Assembly: GCA_945882415.1 (NCBI GenBank)
Contig: CAMCWC010000001.1
Coordinates: 186,001 to 250,000 of the forward strand
Source of the DNA: Chthonomonas calidirosea
GTDB lineage: Bacteria; Armatimonadota; Fimbriimonadia; Fimbriimonadales; Fimbriimonadaceae
DNA: 64,000 nt
Direction of reading: 5' to 3'
Position 1 is the first letter of the stretch; the number at the start of each line of letters is the position of its first letter. Below are positions 60,868 to 64,000 of this stretch, piece by piece. The notes beneath the pieces were generated by a model that was given only the letters and a program-made list of their open reading frames with translations, ran no database searches and was not told where the DNA came from. The position numbers and the translations under genes are program-made.

Positions 60868-61896
60868 ATGCCTGTCCCGTCACCTTCCCAGTTCGGCCAG
60901 ATTCTTGATGCAGCGCAGAAGGGCGATTACGCTCTCGCGAGCATCAACGTCACCTCCAGCAACACGATTAACGCGGCGCTGTACGCTTTCGCCGAAACTA
61001 AAACCGACGGCATCATCCAGTTCAGTACCGGCGGCGGCGAGCATGCCAGCGGTCCCGTCAAGAACGGCGCTCTCGGTGCGATCGCCCTAGCCGAGTACGT
61101 CCATCGACTCGCTGCTGAGCTAGGCGTCTTCGTTGCCCTCACGACCGACCACTGCGTTCCCGGAAAAGTCGAGCCATTCCTGAATCCGCTCCTTGTAGAA
61201 GCCGAACGACGCCATGCAGCCGGCCTCCCTAACCTGTTTAACGGTCACATGTTCGACGGCTCTGAGCTCAGCATGAAGGCGAACATCGAAGTCTCCCAGG
61301 GCTTGCTCAAGCGAATGGCTCCCCTCGGCATCGTTCTCGAAGTGGAATCTGGTGTCGTTGGTGGAGAAGAGGATGGCATCGACAACTCCGACGCCGACCA
61401 CTCCAAGCTCTTTACGACCCCCGAGGACATGCTCATGGTTTACGAAAACCTGCACGAGCTTGGCCGATTCACCCTCGCGGCCACCTTCGGTAACGTCCAC
61501 GGCGTCTACAAGCCCGGAAACGTCAAGCTTGAGCCAACCATCCTGCGCGATGGCCAAGCCGCCGTCATCGCAAAGCATGGTGAAGGCGCAAAGATGGATC
61601 TTGTGTTCCACGGCGGAAGCGGATCGCTCCTTTCTGAAATTCACGAGACCCTGAATTACGGCGTCATCAAGATGAACGTCGACACCGACTGCCAGTACAC
61701 CTTCACGCGCCCGATTGCGGACCACATGATGAAGCACTACGACGGCGTGCTTCGACTGGACGGAGAAATGGGCGACAAGAAGGTCTACGACCCACGCAGC
61801 TATCTGAAGAAAGCTGAGCAAAGCATGAAGCAGCGCGTCATTCAGGCCGCCGAAGACCTAAAGAGCACCGGAAAGACTCTGTTCGGCCAGATTTAA
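60868..61896 (+). CDS. fba: Fructose-bisphosphate aldolase, class II
   Basis: 342 residues; cleaves or forms fructose 1,6-bisphosphate in glycolysis and gluconeogenesis, with Zn. LTTDHCVPGK holds the first His ligands, GIVLEVESGVVGGEEDG the loop with the catalytic Glu, FGNVHGVYKPGN and FHGGSGS the second and third ligands and phosphate site, NYGVIKMNVDTDCQYTFTRPIADHM the sugar-phosphate side. Class IIA features fit the longer E. coli-type enzyme. A small gene starts 18 nt downstream. Confidence 0.97.
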   Translation: MPVPSPSQFGQILDAAQKGDYALASINVTSSNTINAALYAFAETKTDGIIQFSTGGGEHASGPVKNGALGAIALAEYVHRLAAELGVFVALTTDHCVPGKVEPFLNPLLVEAERRHAAGLPNLFNGHMFDGSELSMKANIEVSQGLLKRMAPLGIVLEVESGVVGGEEDGIDNSDADHSKLFTTPEDMLMVYENLHELGRFTLAATFGNVHGVYKPGNVKLEPTILRDGQAAVIAKHGEGAKMDLVFHGGSGSLLSEIHETLNYGVIKMNVDTDCQYTFTRPIADHMMKHYDGVLRLDGEMGDKKVYDPRSYLKKAEQSMKQRVIQAAEDLKSTGKTLFGQI

Positions 61897-61914
61897 ACGG
61901 GTTACACTCATCAC

Positions 61915-62109
61915 ATGGAGCTTTTGCAGCCGCTCATCGGCAAGAAAATCACGATCGTCACCGTTCTTGGCGGCGGTCAGGAAAAACAGGAAGTGGGCAC
62001 CCTAGAAGCCGCCGCCGGAGACTGGCTGCAGCTGCGAAAGGGTGAGCACGAAGTCCACATATATCCGCTATCGCACATTCGGATGATCAAGCCGTTCGAA
62101 CCGTTGTAA
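61915..62109 (+). CDS. Small Sm/SH3-like protein
   Basis: 64 residues: IGKKITIVTVLGG...VGTLEAAAGDWLQLRK...VHIYPLSHIRMIKP, the five-strand pattern of a Sm/LSm or SH3-like barrel. It may bind RNA or metal, but this is pattern only. TACACT ends 6 nt before ATG. It is between fba and the membrane-protein gene. Confidence 0.7.
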   Translation: MELLQPLIGKKITIVTVLGGGQEKQEVGTLEAAAGDWLQLRKGEHEVHIYPLSHIRMIKPFEPL

Positions 62110-62121
62110 AGTATTTACATT

Positions 62122-62649
62122 ATGGAAAGCGGGCTAGCCTTTTCACCTGAGCAATCGGCTCAGGTGATTGCCCTCGCCGCTCGAATGCAGGAAGCGGACG
62201 CCGAAAAAATTCCGGTCGCCCAGCTTCGGCAGGCCGCATTGGAAGCAGGCATCGAAGATCGTTACATCGAAGCCGCAATTCAGCAAGTCGGCGACGGACA
62301 GACGTCGATCGTTGAATTCGCAAAGCCGGCAACTACCGACAATTCGCCCTGGACAACGGGACTCGTACTCCTAAACGTATGCATCCTTTTGAAGCTGTCG
62401 ATGGACTTCAGCCTCACAAGCCCAAGCGAAGTCCCAGTTATTGCAGCGGCGGTGATGCTCCTCGCTAACGGAATCCTATTGCCCAGCCGAAAGGCCCTCG
62501 GGGTGATTGGAGTAATCGCATGGGGTTGGTCGGCCGGCGTACATCTGAGCAAAAGGGATGAGTTCGGCAGCATCCTTCTTTGCATCGCGATTGGCTATCT
62601 GATCTACACGGCTGGAAAAGGACTTTCGCCTTATCGCAAGTCGAAGTAA
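62122..62649 (+). CDS. Membrane protein with N-terminal helical domain, copy 1
   Basis: 175 residues. About 50 N-terminal residues form a helical domain (FSPEQSAQVIALAARMQEADAEKIPVAQLRQAALEAGIEDRYIEAAIQQV, E-x-Q-x-x-V-x-x-L-A ... G-I), then four membrane helices. The N-terminal module resembles the helical tails seen before membrane parts in other bacterial proteins. Related to the gene at 62717. TAAAGT ends 9 nt before ATG. Confidence 0.75.
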   Translation: MESGLAFSPEQSAQVIALAARMQEADAEKIPVAQLRQAALEAGIEDRYIEAAIQQVGDGQTSIVEFAKPATTDNSPWTTGLVLLNVCILLKLSMDFSLTSPSEVPVIAAAVMLLANGILLPSRKALGVIGVIAWGWSAGVHLSKRDEFGSILLCIAIGYLIYTAGKGLSPYRKSK

Positions 62650-62716
62650 TACCTAGCACCTCTTTGCAAGCAGATACTAAGAACTTCCGTAACCGGAGAA
62701 CAGGGAGCCGGGTAGA

Positions 62717-63274
62717 TTGAACGAGTTCAGACCACTCAACAACGAAGAGCAAGATAGGGTCATGAAGCTGGCGTTGGAATACCAGCGGCAAGAACTCGAG
62801 CTCCGAGACCTTCGCGATCTTCAGGCCATCGGGGAGCAAATCGGGGTCAAACCCGAACATGTTGAGCGCGCATATGCGGCCGTCCTTACCAATACCGATC
62901 CGCTTCCTCAGGTGAAGACGCGATTTCGGCCCGATGTTCGCATCACGGACATCGCAATGACGACACTCAACATCGTCATTACGGCTCTCATGGCATCCAA
63001 TTACGCCGCAGTGAACGGTGCGGAACCGGTCTACATTGGTCTCGCGGTCGTTGCGGTCACAAGCTCCGTCATTCGATCGCGCTGGGTGAGTGCGCTCATC
63101 GCCATCGCTTGGACCATCGGCCTCGCTTTCACTCTGCCGCGCGGAATTGCGGCAGAAATCGCCTACCAACCGATCGTTGCCTTCGCAACCATCCTCTTCT
63201 TCACATCGCTGGGGATGCGGGACCTCGGCGACCGGTCGAGGCAATGGCTCGCACGGCATCAGCGAACTCGATAA
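62717..63274 (+). CDS. Membrane protein with N-terminal helical domain, copy 2
   Basis: 185 residues from TTG 62717. N-terminal LNNEEQDRVMKLALEYQRQELELRDLRDLQAIGEQIGVKPEHVERAYAAV is the counterpart of the domain in the previous gene, followed by four hydrophobic helices (IAMTTLNIVITALMAS, VYIGLAVVAVTSSVI, VSALIAIAWTIGLAFTL, IVAFATILFFTSLG). GGGAG upstream may serve as a ribosome site. Tandem paralogue; function unknown. Confidence 0.75.
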   Translation: MNEFRPLNNEEQDRVMKLALEYQRQELELRDLRDLQAIGEQIGVKPEHVERAYAAVLTNTDPLPQVKTRFRPDVRITDIAMTTLNIVITALMASNYAAVNGAEPVYIGLAVVAVTSSVIRSRWVSALIAIAWTIGLAFTLPRGIAAEIAYQPIVAFATILFFTSLGMRDLGDRSRQWLARHQRTR

Positions 63275-63307
63275 CTCCAATCGATCCGGCGGTCGGTAGA
63301 ATCAGCC

Positions 63308-64000
63308 GTGCGCATCCTCATCACCAACGACGATGGAATCCACGCTCCCGGCCTAAAATCAATTGCCTCGGTGGCCGCCGAGTTTGGTGAAGTCATCATC
63401 GTCGCCCCCGACCGCGAACGCAGTGCCTGCGCCCACGCGATGACCATGCGCGAGCCACTCCGCGTAAACGAGGTCAAGTATCTAGCCGCGCGGGTGAAGG
63501 CTTTTGAAGTGAACGGCCTTCCCGTAGATTGCGTCAATGTTGGCCTAACTATCGGCTGGCCCGACGGTTGCGACCTCGTGCTGAGCGGCATCAACAACGG
63601 CCCCAACCTCGGCTTCGACGTCACCTACAGCGGCACCGTCGCCGGCGCCATGGAAGGCACCATCAACGGCATCCGCAGCATTGCTATCTCAATGGCGATC
63701 CTGAACTCCTCCGAAACGATCAACTACGACCTCGGCGCCGATTGGCTACGCGAGAACTGGGACGACCTGACCCACGCCGAACTGCCGCCCCTGGTCTTCT
63801 TGAACGTCAATGTACCGAATCACCCCGCCAAAGGCACACGCTACGTCGGTATGGGCCAGCGGGTCTACAAAGACCGCGTCGAGATGCGCGAAGATCCCTG
63901 GGGTCGCCCTTACTACTGGCAGGGCGGCGTCGCAGTATTGGACGGAGCCGCGCCGGAAACGGACATTCATGCCGTGAAAGAAGGCTACGCCGCAGTGACC
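63308..64000 (+). CDS. surE: 5'/3'-nucleotidase SurE (3' partial)
   Basis: The first 231 codons, with the frame still open at the window end. MRILITNDDGIHAPGL is the SurE metal-binding start; VIIVAPDRERSACAHAMT, FEVNGLPVDCVNVGLT, LVLSGINNGPNLGFDVTYSGTVAGAMEGTI are strongly diagnostic. SurE hydrolyses nucleoside monophosphates. The start is GTG 63308, 5 nt after TAGAAT. Confidence 0.96.
   Translation, partial: MRILITNDDGIHAPGLKSIASVAAEFGEVIIVAPDRERSACAHAMTMREPLRVNEVKYLAARVKAFEVNGLPVDCVNVGLTIGWPDGCDLVLSGINNGPNLGFDVTYSGTVAGAMEGTINGIRSIAISMAILNSSETINYDLGADWLRENWDDLTHAELPPLVFLNVNVPNHPAKGTRYVGMGQRVYKDRVEMREDPWGRPYYWQGGVAVLDGAAPETDIHAVKEGYAAVT

Noticed and set aside
60548-60883. Alternative 111-codon - strand frame with AAGGAGG before a TTG
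   Set aside because: A good ribosome site lies upstream of an internal TTG, but codon use and composition are less natural than in the 60402-60821 frame; neither is certain.
1-64000. CRISPR arrays, insertion sequences, integrons
   Set aside because: No regularly spaced direct repeats with spacers, no transposase or integrase signatures and no terminal inverted repeats with target duplications were found.

Overview
The window looks like a chromosomal segment of a free-living, Gram-negative-type bacterium, most likely Armatimonadota, order Fimbriimonadales. The best evidence is the prepilin at 58428-59318, whose N-terminus ([13 protein letters not shown] followed by SLSNVKQ) is typical of that group as I recall it. 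Consistent with this are a PEP-CTERM protein, planctomycete-style DUF1501/DUF1552/DUF1553/DUF1592 proteins with haem c motifs, an outer-membrane beta-barrel ending in Phe, and an archaeal/eukaryotic-type prolyl-tRNA synthetase. This assignment is inference, since no search could be run.

Layout. 1-7.2 kb: end of a PEP-CTERM protein with a strong terminator, an Hpt phosphotransfer protein, proS and hisS, a barrel protein, a coiled-coil protein, a J-like protein and convergent mutY. 7.2-12 kb: tRNA-Ser(GGA), a divergent DprA-like protein, a nucleoside phosphorylase, a CBS protein, a PrxQ peroxiredoxin, panB-panC and a small basic protein. 12-17 kb: a DUF1552 + DUF1592-type cytochrome module, then a divergent SnoaL-like/MarR pair with palindromes. 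17-24.8 kb: a YbaY-META fusion, a dihydrolipoamide acyltransferase (E2) gene followed by a HEPN gene, a ROK kinase, and a two-gene ABC-2 exporter with a TPR-like partner. 24.9-27.4 kb: a probable small RNA and trpD-trpC-trpF. 27.4-32 kb: a cyclase-like protein, a sigma-region-4-like regulator and zinc-ribbon/TPR proteins. 32-38.3 kb: amidohydrolase, amine oxidase, purple acid phosphatase, a degenerate aldo-keto reductase and gmd. 38.4-43 kb: a DUF1549/DUF1553 cytochrome with a Tat-exported DUF1501 partner.

43.4-55.4 kb is the accessory-looking part: a large DUF4062-STAND NTPase-TPR protein (NLR-like, a candidate phage-defence protein), tRNA-Thr(TGT), two tandem secreted paralogues with shared upstream motifs, an isolated phage terminase/Mu-type portal pair without head or tail genes, an ankyrin protein and a large exported protein. 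55.5-64 kb returns to core functions: a SIMPL protein, an ECF sigma factor, the prepilin plus a 50-residue lipoprotein, a class A beta-lactamase-like serine hydrolase, class II fructose-bisphosphate aldolase, small membrane proteins and the start of surE.

Two signals cut across the window. Many start codons lie 5-8 nt (some 11 nt) downstream of a -10-like hexamer and lack a Shine-Dalgarno sequence, which points to leaderless transcription. Several proteins keep a family fold while having lost key residues (DprA-like, AKR-like, J-like, ROK, cyclase-like). The best candidates for new biology are the STAND protein, the orphan terminase/portal pair, the RNA at about 24930-25034 and the tandem secreted paralogues.
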